Source of the DNA: Sporosarcina sp. FSL K6-1508
Lineage (GTDB): Bacteria; Bacillota; Bacilli; Bacillales_A; Planococcaceae
Direction: 5' to 3'
DNA: 64,000 nt
Assembly (NCBI RefSeq): GCF_038007465.1
Contig: NZ_JBBOXF010000001.1
Coordinates: 2,739,001-2,803,000 of the forward strand
Within the stretch, counting starts at the first letter, position 1. Each line of letters begins with the position of its first letter. Shown here piece after piece: positions 17,449-26,320 of this stretch. Made by a program: the position numbers and the translations under genes. The notes below the pieces were generated by a model. It was not told the DNA's origin. It worked only from the letters and a program-made list of their open reading frames with translations, and searched no databases.

Positions 17449-19661
17449 ACTCTTATATTGGGAAGGTCGCAAAAGTTTTGTACCGGAACGGGGACTTCCT
17501 TATCGCTAAAATGCAGACAGAAGTAGAAGAGCTAGTCATAAAGGGCAGCATTTTCGGCGTCGATAAAGGTGAAGAAATTCAAGTGCAGGGTGATTGGGAA
17601 ACGCATCCGAAATTCGGTAAACAACTTGCGGTAACGTTTTGGGAAAGACCGATACCGCAAACAAAAGATCAGATTATCGCTTTCCTTGCCTCTTCACTTG
17701 TAAAAGGCTGCGGAGCAAAGCAAGCAGTCATTATCGCTGAACAGTTGGGGGAGGATGCTCTAAGCATCATTTCACAGCAGGGTGAACAAGGCTTGAGAAA
17801 CATTAAAGGAATAGGACAGAAGCGGGCCAGTAACATCGTGGAAAGTGTTCGCTCTACGTTCGAGGTACAGAGGATTATTGCGGAATTGCTTGTTTTTGGT
17901 ATAACCGCAAGTATGGCCATGCGGCTGTATAAAGAGTACCAGTCTAATACTGTGGCCATTTTATTAGAAAACCCATACAAGCTAACAGAGTTAAATCTAA
18001 TCGGATTTTTGAAAGCGGATGAAGTCGCTCGGAAGATGGGGATTTCCCCTTTGTCTGGATTTCGGATTGACGCTTGTGTGAACTATCTCTTGAAAAAAAC
18101 GTGTTTTAATTCCGGCCATTGCTATGTCTTGGAGGACGAACTGCTAAGGGATGCAGAGCAAGCATTGAATCATAACACGGTCGAGGCTGATAAAGTATCG
18201 ATGGATGAATTAGCGCAAAGTATTTACCGTTTGGAAGAGAAACATATCGTTATTGAAGATAATTGCGTTTACCCAAAGTTTTTATTCACATATGAAGATA
18301 GGTTAGCTCGGAAACTTTCAGAAATGAAGGGTTCCCGGGATGGCGTAGCATTGCCTTCGTTAGATAAACAGATAATAAAGTATCAAAAAAAGCAGGGAAT
18401 TATCCTTGCCGAGAAGCAACGTGATGCGATTAGGCGGTTATTTGAAGAACAGATGTTAATACTCACTGGTGGTCCAGGAACAGGAAAGACAACCGTTATA
18501 CGGGCGATGCTCAACATGTACAAAGGAATACATCCAGAAAACATAATATGCTTAGCTGCCCCAACTGGAAAGGCGAGTAGACAATTGTCTGAGGTGGCTG
18601 GACATGACGCATCTACAATCCATAGGCTGATTGGGTACCAACAAGGAGAAATTCCTGTCTACAATTGGCAAGATAAACTTCCTTGCGATTTGTTAGTCGT
18701 TGATGAAATGTCGATGGTGGATGTTCAGTTAGCTAGTTTACTGATGGATGCACTCGAAAAGAATACGAAAATTCTCTTTGTGGGTGACAGGGATCAATTA
18801 CCATCGGTAAGTCCTGGGAACGTTCTAAGTGAAATGATTCGGTCAGGATTACCAACAGTAGCACTTACAGAAGTATTTAGACAAGCACTGGAAAGCCAAA
18901 TCATTAGTAATGCCCATAGAGTTAATCAAGGTAAATCACTTCTTATCGACAGCGATAAAGGTGATTTTTATTTTATTAATCAAGAAGACCCAAAACGAAT
19001 CGCAGCTTTGATTATTAGAAGTGCTTTACGTTTTCAAGAGTTAGGTTATTCATTATCGGACATTTTGATATTAAGTCCGATGAAAAAAGGACCTGCTGGA
19101 ACACTTGCATTGAATGACCAGTTAAGAGATGCCTTAAACCCATCTGATTCGACCAAAAAGGAATGGGAGATAGGGAAAAGGCTATTCCGACTTGGTGATA
19201 AAGTCATTCAGATTAAAAATAATCAATCTAAAGGAGTTTTTAATGGCGATATCGGTGTGATTACCAAAATTTCAAAAGAAGTAAATGAAAATAATGAGAC
19301 CGTTGAAAAAATGACATGCGATTTTATGGGAATAAAAGTATCATACGAAAAAAGTGAAACCAACGAATTGGAACTAGGCTATGCAATCACTATTCACAAA
19401 TCACAAGGTGGTGAAGCACCAATAGTTATTATCCCTGCTACCACAAACCATTATGTTATGTTGGCTCGTAATTTAATGTACACAGGCATGACTAGGGCAA
19501 AAGAAAAGATCGTGTTAATCGGTACACAAAAAGCGATGGAGATTGCTATTGGAAATAATAAACTAACTGACAGAAACAGTGGCTTATCAAGTCGTATCAC
19601 CTCATATACCGAATATAACAACCGATTCGGTAGGGACGATGCAAGCGGTGGGAGTGGGTGA
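17445..19661 (+). CDS. RecD2-type superfamily 1B DNA helicase
   Basis: A 738-residue helicase. The N-terminal OB-like and helix-hairpin-helix region (IKGIGQKRASNIVE, residues 120-140) is typical of RecD2/TraA-like proteins. The motor has Walker A GGPGTGKT (342-349), Walker B VVDEMSMVD, GDRDQLPSV, and the C-terminal UvrD-type motif GYAITIHKSQGGE. It is translationally coupled to the NusG-like gene upstream. In this context it likely serves element replication or recombination; the host chromosome usually has its own recD2. Confidence 0.9.
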   Translation: MNSYIGKVAKVLYRNGDFLIAKMQTEVEELVIKGSIFGVDKGEEIQVQGDWETHPKFGKQLAVTFWERPIPQTKDQIIAFLASSLVKGCGAKQAVIIAEQLGEDALSIISQQGEQGLRNIKGIGQKRASNIVESVRSTFEVQRIIAELLVFGITASMAMRLYKEYQSNTVAILLENPYKLTELNLIGFLKADEVARKMGISPLSGFRIDACVNYLLKKTCFNSGHCYVLEDELLRDAEQALNHNTVEADKVSMDELAQSIYRLEEKHIVIEDNCVYPKFLFTYEDRLARKLSEMKGSRDGVALPSLDKQIIKYQKKQGIILAEKQRDAIRRLFEEQMLILTGGPGTGKTTVIRAMLNMYKGIHPENIICLAAPTGKASRQLSEVAGHDASTIHRLIGYQQGEIPVYNWQDKLPCDLLVVDEMSMVDVQLASLLMDALEKNTKILFVGDRDQLPSVSPGNVLSEMIRSGLPTVALTEVFRQALESQIISNAHRVNQGKSLLIDSDKGDFYFINQEDPKRIAALIIRSALRFQELGYSLSDILILSPMKKGPAGTLALNDQLRDALNPSDSTKKEWEIGKRLFRLGDKVIQIKNNQSKGVFNGDIGVITKISKEVNENNETVEKMTCDFMGIKVSYEKSETNELELGYAITIHKSQGGEAPIVIIPATTNHYVMLARNLMYTGMTRAKEKIVLIGTQKAMEIAIGNNKLTDRNSGLSSRITSYTEYNNRFGRDDASGGSG

Positions 19662-19668
19662 TATAAAA

Positions 19669-20316
19669 ATGGATATGCATGACGCGTTAGAGACGGCAGA
19701 AAAGCACGCCAGACTTCGCGATGGTGAAAAGCTAGTGGATGTAGCTGCTGTTGCAATAGAAGAACAGAAGGCAAATGAGCAAGGTTACGCCCTATACAAG
19801 CTGAAGGATAAAAACAAAGCATTGTTTGTTCAAGCAATTCAAGAAAACCTCGATGTGCTTATCAGGAAAGAGTTCCTGACGAATGCAGAGTTAGGTTTTC
19901 TTTTTTCTTTGATGCCGTTGATTCAGCTGCATTCAAATGGAATTACCGATAGAGGAAGCGGACAATTTATGACAGTATCAGAAATTGCGAAGTATCTAAA
20001 TCGTGATCGTACTGGAATCAGTGCAACAATCCAAAGTTTGCTTGAAAAAGGGATATTATTTGAACTGGTGGATTCACAAGAGATTAAAGAACATAAAAGA
20101 AGTGTTACTCGTAGACCATTATTTATGAATCCTGAAATCATTTATGCCGGAAATCGAAACAGAATAAATGCTACATTATCAAAGTTAGTTATCGAATTTG
20201 ACAAACTGGAAAGAAAAAAGGTGTTGCTTTCTTGGAAGTTATGGATAAAAAATGGCGAAGAGTTCGGGAGATTGTACAGCAGAAAAAGTTATTTGGAATT
20301 CAAAAAACTGAAATGA
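19669..20316 (+). CDS. RepL-like winged-helix replication initiator
   Basis: A 215-residue protein. The C-terminal part has a winged-helix region (MTVSEIAKYLNRDRTGISATIQSLLEKGIL) followed by RRPLFMNPEIIYAGNRNRI, which resembles the end of Firmicute plasmid RepL initiators (NPEL..G). GGGTGATATAAAA supports ATG 19669; the longer ORF starts inside the helicase gene. A cluster of palindromes follows at 20326-20491, as expected for an origin. The family call is by eye, so a MarR-like regulator is the alternative. Confidence 0.6.
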   Translation: MDMHDALETAEKHARLRDGEKLVDVAAVAIEEQKANEQGYALYKLKDKNKALFVQAIQENLDVLIRKEFLTNAELGFLFSLMPLIQLHSNGITDRGSGQFMTVSEIAKYLNRDRTGISATIQSLLEKGILFELVDSQEIKEHKRSVTRRPLFMNPEIIYAGNRNRINATLSKLVIEFDKLERKKVLLSWKLWIKNGEEFGRLYSRKSYLEFKKLK

Positions 20317-20325
20317 ATTAGCAGG

Positions 20326-20491
20326 GTGTGGAGAAAATACCACACTCTTTATTGTTGATTTATATAGGTTTCCAGCACTTCTTTTAGAGGGTGTCGAAAT
20401 ATTTCTACACCCTAAATTAGTGTATTGAAGGGGTAAGTATGAAAAGGGAGTGTCGAAAAATATCGACACATGTGTAGATAAATCTCTACAC
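20326..20491. repeat. Array of four 20-bp palindromes
   Basis: Four sites share a 7-6-7 architecture with GTGTNGA/TCNACAC-type arms: 20326-20345 (GTGTGGA...ACCACAC), 20391-20410 (GTGTCGA...TCTACAC, one arm mismatch), 20450-20469 (GTGTCGA...TCGACAC, perfect) and 20472-20491 (GTGTAGA...TCTACAC, perfect). The first could double as a terminator because a T-rich tail follows. They lie just downstream of the RepL-like gene and upstream of the parMR region, so they are candidates for origin iterons or centromere sites. Confidence 0.8.
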
Positions 20492-20948
20492 CCTAAAACA
20501 TGTATAAACGTTGTTGTGAAAGGGTTTTTAGGGGTTTTCAGAATGTCGCCCTCTCTCACTCTCTTATATACGACTGCCATACTGGATTTTTCACCTGTAT
20601 CTTAAATGAGAAATCACCATGAAAAGTAGTTGAATTCTAAAGTGGATGATACTTCGTTAAGTTTTCGTGAGAGTGAAATTCGAATTATTTTCGTAATAGA
20701 TTTTGAAATAGAAAACGAAACGAATTAAAACCTGGGCTGGAAAAAAGGGGAGTATGGCGATGTCTGCTCTTTCAGCTCTTCAATTATTCAGCCCATGTTT
20801 TAACTTGTTCAACACGAAGAGCAAAATTAAGCGTAGTCATTTGTTCAAATAACCGTATCCACTCTTTGTACTTGTCAAAAGCAATCGAAATTCTTTTGGT
20901 TGTTTTTTAGAGGGACAAAATAATGGAATGGAAAGAAGGAGATATAAA
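20492..20948. other. Non-coding spacer before the parMR region
   Basis: AT-rich, without a supported gene. It contains weak inverted segments (for example TTCGTAATAG...AACGAAACGAA around 20690-20725) and ends in AAGGAGATATAAA, a strong ribosome site for the leader ORF. It may hold origin or promoter functions that I cannot define. Confidence 0.35.
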
Positions 20949-21005
20949 TTGAGGTATCAAGAAATCAAGGAAGTAAACGATGATTTAGAATCGACTGTTG
21001 ACTAG
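20949..21005 (+). CDS. Possible 18-residue leader ORF
   Basis: A TTG behind AAGGAGATATAAA opens an 18-residue ORF (MRYQEIKEVNDDLESTVD). Its TAG overlaps the GTG start of the next gene (TAGTG), a classic coupling arrangement. The GTG has no ribosome site of its own, which supports translation of this leader. Confidence 0.5.
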   Translation: MRYQEIKEVNDDLESTVD

Positions 21006-21466
21006 TGGAATGGTCCACACATGCTTTATCAGGAATGGTTGCCGGATACGCAGTTACAGGAGGTGATTGGCGAGGAGCTGTCATTGGAGGAATAGCTGGT
21101 ATCGTACCGGATCTCGATGAACCAAAGTCGAAGTTCGGAAAGTTGTTCTTTTTTATCTCAATACCACTTAATTCTGTATTTGGTCATCGGACTTTTACGC
21201 ATTCCTTGTTATTTTCATTATTAGCAGGGGTTTTTATATACCCGTTTACAGATTGGTGGGTGGGTTTATCAGTAGGTGCAGGAATACTTGCGCATATAGC
21301 AGGGGACATGCTGACTGGAAAAGTGAAGTTCTTCTATCCGTCAGCTAAATCTGTTGGGATTGCAATATCGTTATTCAGTTTTACATTGATAGATAGAATC
21401 ACAAGACTGTTACTCATCATTTTTATCGGTTGGGTTCTAATTACAAAAATAAATTTGGATTTATAG
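21005..21466 (+). CDS. YdjM-like membrane metal-dependent hydrolase (DUF457)
   Basis: A 153-residue multipass membrane protein with the DUF457/YdjM features: an early conserved histidine (THALSG), PDLDEP near residue 36-41 and HRTFTHS near 60-66, the putative metal ligands, followed by membrane helices. Related proteins in enterobacteria are LexA-regulated; their substrate is not established. The start is the GTG overlapping the leader stop. Why it belongs to the replication/partition block is unknown. Confidence 0.75.
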   Translation: MEWSTHALSGMVAGYAVTGGDWRGAVIGGIAGIVPDLDEPKSKFGKLFFFISIPLNSVFGHRTFTHSLLFSLLAGVFIYPFTDWWVGLSVGAGILAHIAGDMLTGKVKFFYPSAKSVGIAISLFSFTLIDRITRLLLIIFIGWVLITKINLDL

Positions 21467-21478
21467 GAGGTCATACTT

Positions 21479-22540
21479 TTGGAAAACGTTGCAGTCGATT
21501 TAGGCTATGGATTTGTCAAAGCAATATCATCATCAGGAAAGCGTGTCATATTCCCATCGCTAGTCGGGAAAGGGTATAACAGGGGAATCACAAATATCCT
21601 CGGAGATACACCGAACGATTTAGCGAATATGCATGTAACAATTAGTGGTGAAGATTATTTTGTCGGAGAGCTGGCAAATGAATCCCGCTCATTATCCCGC
21701 ATATTTGAACGTGAGCGGTTCAATCATATGTACACACACATTCTACTCAATACAGCCATTCAGCTTGTCACGGACGGGAGAGGAGGTTCTATCAATCTTT
21801 CGACGGGTCTTCCATTAGATTTTTATCAGGCGCAAGCAAAGGATTTCCAAACATCTGTTACAGGTATTCAATCACATATTGAATGGATGTCAGGACCTTT
21901 AGTTGAAGGTACAAAACAGGTGAACATTGAACGAGCTCTAGTGTTTCCACAAGGTGCTTCAGCCATCTTCTCTGCATTGATTAATCACGAAGGGAAATAT
22001 ACGTATCCTGACTTAATGCATCAGGGGTCACTAGTTGGCCTAGTTGATATCGGATTCAGGACGACCGATTTTGTTGTAGTTGAAATCCAAGAGAACGGTT
22101 CGTTCATTCCGAAGGCAAAGCTATCCGGTACTGTGGATGACGGTGTGAACAATCTTTACAGGGATATTCGTCAAGCTTATAAAACACAAACAGGTGGAGC
22201 GGATTTAAGTGAACATTATATCTCACGAATTTTAAAGGATGAACAATTGACCTATAAAGGCAACAAGATTGATTTTAGCCAGATTATCCAATCAAGTAAA
22301 AAGTCCATTGCTACAAATATTGTTGATCGATTAAAAAACGTATGGGCTGAAGAATCCGATTTATTTGATGCGATTTTCTTAGCCGGTGGTGGGGGTGAAC
22401 TATTTGAGCCATTTATCCAGCCCCACTTTGATAACCGTTTAGTGAAGATTATAGAAAGCCAGTTTGCAAATACCATCGGCTATTTGAGATTAGGTAAATC
22501 TGTATTTGATCAATTAGAGCGACGGAAAACTGTGATGTGA
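21479..22540 (+). CDS. parM: ParM-like actin-family segregation protein
   Basis: A 353-residue actin-like ATPase. The phosphate-1 motif appears as VAVDLGYGFVKA near the N-terminus, phosphate-2 as GLVDIGFRTTDFV near residue 190, and the adenosine motif as FLAGGGGELF near residue 300. The TTG start follows AGGAGGTC. Together with the next gene it forms a type II partition operon that would stabilise a replicating excised form of the element. Exact class (ParM, AlfA, Alp7) cannot be told by eye. Confidence 0.8.
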   Translation: MENVAVDLGYGFVKAISSSGKRVIFPSLVGKGYNRGITNILGDTPNDLANMHVTISGEDYFVGELANESRSLSRIFERERFNHMYTHILLNTAIQLVTDGRGGSINLSTGLPLDFYQAQAKDFQTSVTGIQSHIEWMSGPLVEGTKQVNIERALVFPQGASAIFSALINHEGKYTYPDLMHQGSLVGLVDIGFRTTDFVVVEIQENGSFIPKAKLSGTVDDGVNNLYRDIRQAYKTQTGGADLSEHYISRILKDEQLTYKGNKIDFSQIIQSSKKSIATNIVDRLKNVWAEESDLFDAIFLAGGGGELFEPFIQPHFDNRLVKIIESQFANTIGYLRLGKSVFDQLERRKTVM

Positions 22541-22541
22541 T

Positions 22542-22907
22542 ATGAATGTGAATTGGGAAAAACGATTTAGTTTTCGACTGCAAGAGGAAGATGAAGAAAT
22601 CTATAACCTGCTCGCGAAAGTGCCGGACAATAAGCGGAGTGAAACTATTCGGCAGATGTTGAGGTTTGCATATCGAACAATTTTAGATGGTCAAAAAACT
22701 CATCAGGATAATCAACGCTTGATGGCTGAAATAAAGTCCTTAAAAGACAGTCAAGAAGTGCAGCATCAGGAGCTGCTAAATAAAATCGGAAATGGTGTTG
22801 CGATTAGAGTTGAAGAGGTAAAAGAATATGTTGATAACACGATAACTGAACAAGCGATAGACGATAGCGCAAGTGCGATGCTTTCGTCTTTTGGTGTTGA
22901 ACTTTAA
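22542..22907 (+). CDS. ParR-like adaptor protein
   Basis: A 121-residue protein one base after the actin-like gene. The N-terminal RFSFRLQEEDEEIYNLLAKVP...RSETIRQMLRFAY looks like a ribbon-helix-helix DNA-binding domain, followed by a coiled-coil-like tail. This size and position match ParR adaptors, which bind a centromere and nucleate the actin filament. The centromere is not proven; the palindrome array upstream is a candidate. Confidence 0.7.
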   Translation: MNVNWEKRFSFRLQEEDEEIYNLLAKVPDNKRSETIRQMLRFAYRTILDGQKTHQDNQRLMAEIKSLKDSQEVQHQELLNKIGNGVAIRVEEVKEYVDNTITEQAIDDSASAMLSSFGVEL

Positions 22908-22927
22908 TTAACTTAGGAGGTGAAGAA

Positions 22928-23302
22928 ATGGTTAGAACGAAGGAAGAGCTACGTAATAGCAAGAAGCAGAAGTTCAAGAAAGTATGTGAAACGCTGAGGG
23001 TATGTGATTCCTGTGTATTTAAAGAATTGGTAATGATGGGGGATCGATCGAACGACAAAGAAACTGTTGAATTAATCTGCGGTGCCTGTCCTAATTACAA
23101 ATCAATGCGAAATGTCGGTGACCTGTTATGGAAAATAGATACGAATATTGAAGCAATACTCGAAAGGAGACAAGAAATCACTACGCATGAAATTGTGACG
23201 CTGCTTGAAAAAGGCGTTTCAAAAAAGAAAATTAGAGAAGCCATAGGAATGCATTCAGTCATCGAATTCAGGGAATTCATATCGATGATTGCCCAACAAT
23301 GA
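22928..23302 (+). CDS. Small zinc-ribbon protein
   Basis: A 124-residue protein with two CxxC pairs (C26/C29 and C51/C54), suggesting a zinc ribbon, followed by a helical region that resembles a DNA-binding helix-turn-helix (TTHEIVTLLEKGVSKKKIREAIGM). TTAGGAGGTG lies just before the ATG. It is probably a small regulator, but I recognise no named family. Confidence 0.6.
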   Translation: MVRTKEELRNSKKQKFKKVCETLRVCDSCVFKELVMMGDRSNDKETVELICGACPNYKSMRNVGDLLWKIDTNIEAILERRQEITTHEIVTLLEKGVSKKKIREAIGMHSVIEFREFISMIAQQ

Positions 23303-23313
23303 AAGGGGAATTA

Positions 23314-23751
23314 ATGATGAAATTACTTGCGGATGCAATAAACTCTTATCTTTCTGCAGAACACAATATTCAACGTCTTTTAACCGAATCGAAAGAATTG
23401 ATGGATAACGTCAATGTGTACAGATTGAATTCTGAAGACGCCCAACAATATCACACGCTATATCAAGCGATACAAGGACTCGAAGAGGCACATAATTCTA
23501 TTGTCGATTTAAGCAAGGAGGTCCAACTGGAAGGATATTTACAAAAGAACGAATGGGATCGGTATGAATTATGCGGCCGAGAACTGACCAGCGGCTCCTC
23601 CGTGGATGTTTGGAGAGATGACCCGGAAATGAAGGAAGGTGGCTATTATGTCCAATCTCGAATTGAACATCGAGGAGATGATTATTATTGTGTAGCAATG
23701 CCGTATATAAAGCTAGAGGGGCTGAAGGCTCGATACAGGGCGCTGCCTTGA
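23314..23751 (+). CDS. DUF5348-domain protein
   Basis: About 145 residues: an N-terminal helical part and a C-terminal small beta-rich domain (GRELTSGSSVDVW...GYYVQSRIEHRGDDYYC) that fits DUF5348, common in Firmicute plasmids and ICEs. The start is uncertain: ATG 23299 overlaps the previous stop, whereas ATG 23314 follows GGGG. Function unknown. Confidence 0.65.
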   Translation: MMKLLADAINSYLSAEHNIQRLLTESKELMDNVNVYRLNSEDAQQYHTLYQAIQGLEEAHNSIVDLSKEVQLEGYLQKNEWDRYELCGRELTSGSSVDVWRDDPEMKEGGYYVQSRIEHRGDDYYCVAMPYIKLEGLKARYRALP

Positions 23752-23784
23752 TGTTATTAAATACTAAGAAAGGAGTGAATTGTA

Positions 23785-24480
23785 ATGCGTATGAGTCTGG
23801 AGGATACCTATAAAGCCGTGGTTTTGAAGGGGATGCTAGAAGACGAATTAAATGAACTCGAAACTATTCATGAAAGGATGTTCAGCAGAAAAGTAATCAG
23901 CAAAGACGCAATTCGTAAGACGGTGAAAAGATTATTCATCTCGTTTCCCATTTTCATGATTCTTGTGAATTACGTTCGCAATGGGATTGATCTTTTTATC
24001 TTCATCTACACACCTGTATTTTTGTTCTATACAGCGATTTACACTGCGGTAATTGTCTCTTTCATTTACGTTTACAATGCAATCGTGAAGAAATTCAATA
24101 AATCTAGGAAGGAAATTAGTGAAGGAATAGTTTTTTATGAACAGTACAAAGAGGCACTTCAAAAGAATATTGAATCGGTTGATAGCGCACTGAACAATAA
24201 TTCTTCATTGCTTCCAATGTATCGATCAAAAGAGGTTTTGGAAAAAATGATTGCGTATAAAAAACAGGGAAGAGCAAAAATCGATGAAGAAGCAATCCAC
24301 ATCTATGAAAAGGAAAGCCGTATATGCAGTCAGCACAGTACTGCTAGTAGGAAAAAAAGCATTTCGAAGTTATCAGCAATCTCAACTAAGTTGAGCGGTT
24401 TTGGTCGTTTTATTAGCATGGTACTCTTTGCGTCCATGGTGGCCAAAAGCCTAAACAGGCCAAGTCCTCGTAGATGGTAA
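23785..24480 (+). CDS. Membrane protein of the transfer operon, unknown
   Basis: A 231-residue protein with a helical charged N-terminus, two transmembrane helices (about residues 50-100) and a long helical cytoplasmic tail. AAAGGAGTG precedes the ATG. I recognise no family. It starts a run of membrane proteins that continues into the secretion genes, so it may belong to the transfer channel. Confidence 0.65.
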   Translation: MRMSLEDTYKAVVLKGMLEDELNELETIHERMFSRKVISKDAIRKTVKRLFISFPIFMILVNYVRNGIDLFIFIYTPVFLFYTAIYTAVIVSFIYVYNAIVKKFNKSRKEISEGIVFYEQYKEALQKNIESVDSALNNNSSLLPMYRSKEVLEKMIAYKKQGRAKIDEEAIHIYEKESRICSQHSTASRKKSISKLSAISTKLSGFGRFISMVLFASMVAKSLNRPSPRRW

Positions 24481-24511
24481 AGGAAAGCAACCTGCGAGAG
24501 GAGGTGAAAGG

Positions 24512-24733
24512 ATGTTTAAACTCGTAATCGGGACAATTTTGATGGTCTTCTTAATCGTGGTCATCGGGAGTCTATTGCTAGAACAGTTTCCAACATTGGT
24601 CCCGTTGTGGGAGGAGCTAAAAATGCATGTCGTAAGTCTTTATGAATCGTCACTCGTTAAATATGGGACGATTACAACACTCGTTTTGATTGTCGCCATT
24701 TTCATTATGGTGGGTAGTTCAAAGAAATTTTGA
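24512..24733 (+). CDS. Small two-helix membrane protein
   Basis: A 73-residue protein with two hydrophobic helices (residues 3-24 and 50-69). A very strong ribosome site (GAGGAGGTGAAAGG) precedes the ATG. Small membrane proteins of this kind accompany Gram-positive type IV secretion systems; no more specific call is possible. Confidence 0.7.
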   Translation: MFKLVIGTILMVFLIVVIGSLLLEQFPTLVPLWEELKMHVVSLYESSLVKYGTITTLVLIVAIFIMVGSSKKF

Positions 24734-24778
24734 AAAACGTGACTAGATGTGGAATACGGAAAAAGGAGGGATCGGATT

Positions 24779-25966
24779 TTGAAAAGACGATTGAATAAGC
24801 CGACAGATTCGAAAGAAAGTCTGTTCAAAAGGTCAATGGATGTTTTAAAGAAAACCTCCGAAAATGAAAAACGGAAAAAAGAAATACGAAAACATGAAAA
24901 GAAAAGCAAACCGAAAGGGTACCGGGCTAAAAGGCTTGGCGCAATCACTTTCTGGATGCTTTTTTTATTTATGTTGCTTATTGTATTCGTGAATGTGTTT
25001 TCAACGGGTGAGAAATCGAATGCAGCGAATGATTCCGACGAGGCATTTTTGAATAAAGCTACTTCTGCAGAAGGTATCGAGTTCTCGAAAAGTTTCGTCT
25101 CGGCCTATTTCACATGGGATGTTGTAAATGAGAAACGAAGTGAGCGGATAGAACGACTTGGCTATTATTTACCTGAAAAGTTAAGTGAACAAGCCATTGC
25201 TAGTGATAAGAAATGGAACTCAGCGATTGCCCGCGAAAACATCGTTCTGAAGGAAGTAGAAGATATCGGGGATTCCAAAGCAAGTATTACTTTTCAAGTG
25301 AAAGTAGTATTTGAAAAACCGTCCATTCAAGAAAAGAAGAAAGATGATAAGTCGGCAGAAAAACCAGCTGCTGGACCTGAAAAGGTCAGGACGATGAAGT
25401 ATATCTCCGTACCAGTTTTCTATGATGAAGACGAAAACCGTTTCATCGTTTATGAATTACCTAGTTTTTCATACGTGGATGAGAAGAATATAGATAAGAG
25501 TCTTGATCCTGAAACAGATGGGCTAAAGTCCGTGGTAGATGGGAGTACCCAAAATATCAAGGCTTTTCTAGAAACATTCTTTGAAGCGTATGCGAACGAT
25601 TCAAAAGACAAACTGACCTATATCGTCGAGGACCCACAACATCAGAATGGACTGAACCAGACGATGGACTTTGTCAGACTGAAAAACACAGAAATCTTTG
25701 AAGGGAAGAGAGCTAACGAGAAAGTCATCAGAACGGAAGTAGTATTGGCTGAACCAGAAACGGGAATTGAATTCAATTCCACTTATCTTTTGGTAGTGGA
25801 AGAGAAGGAGATGCGTTATACCGTTTTATTAGTCAACGACAAAAAGTACATTGACGACTTGAAACAGAAAAAGAAAGTAGATGATGAATCACATGGGAAA
25901 TTTGAAGCAAATGAAGTCCAGCCCCAAATGGAAGAGAACGTTGAAACTGATGAAACAAATGAATAA
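24779..25966 (+). CDS. TcpC/VirB8-like conjugation protein
   Basis: A 395-residue protein: basic cytoplasmic N-terminus, one membrane helix (about residues 48-70) and a large extracellular part with two NTF2-like segments (FSKSFVSAYFTWDVVN near residue 95 and IKAFLETFFEAYANDSKD near 260). This matches TcpC of plasmid pCW3 and ICE homologues, a VirB8-like scaffold. TTG 24779 follows GGAGGG; the GTG at 24749 precedes it. A terminator and leader ORF follow at once. Confidence 0.8.
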   Translation: MKRRLNKPTDSKESLFKRSMDVLKKTSENEKRKKEIRKHEKKSKPKGYRAKRLGAITFWMLFLFMLLIVFVNVFSTGEKSNAANDSDEAFLNKATSAEGIEFSKSFVSAYFTWDVVNEKRSERIERLGYYLPEKLSEQAIASDKKWNSAIARENIVLKEVEDIGDSKASITFQVKVVFEKPSIQEKKKDDKSAEKPAAGPEKVRTMKYISVPVFYDEDENRFIVYELPSFSYVDEKNIDKSLDPETDGLKSVVDGSTQNIKAFLETFFEAYANDSKDKLTYIVEDPQHQNGLNQTMDFVRLKNTEIFEGKRANEKVIRTEVVLAEPETGIEFNSTYLLVVEEKEMRYTVLLVNDKKYIDDLKQKKKVDDESHGKFEANEVQPQMEENVETDETNE

Positions 25967-25979
25967 GACAAGGAGTTAG

Positions 25980-26024
25980 ATGCAGACAATTATGTCTGTG
26001 TTTTTTTATTGCGAAAGGGGGTGA
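25980..26024 (+). CDS. 14-residue leader ORF spanning a terminator
   Basis: ATG 25980 behind AAGGAG (25970-25975) encodes MQTIMSVFFYCERG. The coding region runs exactly through the hairpin and U-tract at 25982-26008 (the U-tract becomes Phe-Phe) and ends at the ribosome site of the next gene. The same design recurs at 32215-32259, which supports a real leader peptide. Confidence 0.5.
   Translation: MQTIMSVFFYCERG
25982..26008 (+). terminator. Attenuator-like terminator inside the leader ORF
   Basis: CAGACA (25983-25988) pairs with TGTCTG (25993-25998) with an ATTA loop, followed two bases later by seven T. It stands between the TcpC and TcpD genes of one operon, so some mechanism must allow readthrough. 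Confidence 0.65.
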
Positions 26025-26029
26025 ATCGA

Positions 26030-26251
26030 ATGAGTTTGGAAGGATTATTTACATGGATTTCAGAGGAAATAAAATGGGCATTATTCATCGTTCTGTTTGT
26101 AGCTTTGATTGTAACAGCTTTTAAAAGAGCATGGATTGCGTTGATAGGTGTCTTAATCGGGCTTGCTTTCATTGGGATTTTCATCGTAAATCCGGAGGTC
26201 TTGATTAACATTTCTGAGTTCTTTGCTGAGAAATTGAATCTAGGTAATTAA
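26030..26251 (+). CDS. TcpD-family membrane protein
   Basis: A 73-residue protein with two hydrophobic helices; MSLEGLFTWISEE at the start and GIFIVNPEVL after the second helix match TcpD-type conjugation proteins by eye. AGGGGGTGA precedes ATG 26030; the upstream in-frame start at 26009 is less likely. It lies between TcpC- and TcpE-like genes, as in the tcp locus. Confidence 0.75.
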   Translation: MSLEGLFTWISEEIKWALFIVLFVALIVTAFKRAWIALIGVLIGLAFIGIFIVNPEVLINISEFFAEKLNLGN

Positions 26252-26320
26252 TGATACGGATTTTATTACAAGCAAGGGGGGATACATTCTTCTCCTTGCC
26301 ATTCCTATGAAATATAGGGC

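Noticed and set aside
20326..20491. A simple run of transcription terminators
   Set aside because: Only the first has a T-rich tail; the other three share arm sequence and 7-6-7 geometry without T-runs, so protein-binding sites are more likely.
23785..24480. Frameshift near the 3' end, because a second frame (from 24283) is open and basic
   Set aside because: The alternative frame is short, stops before the gene end and lacks a ribosome site; the main frame is continuous.
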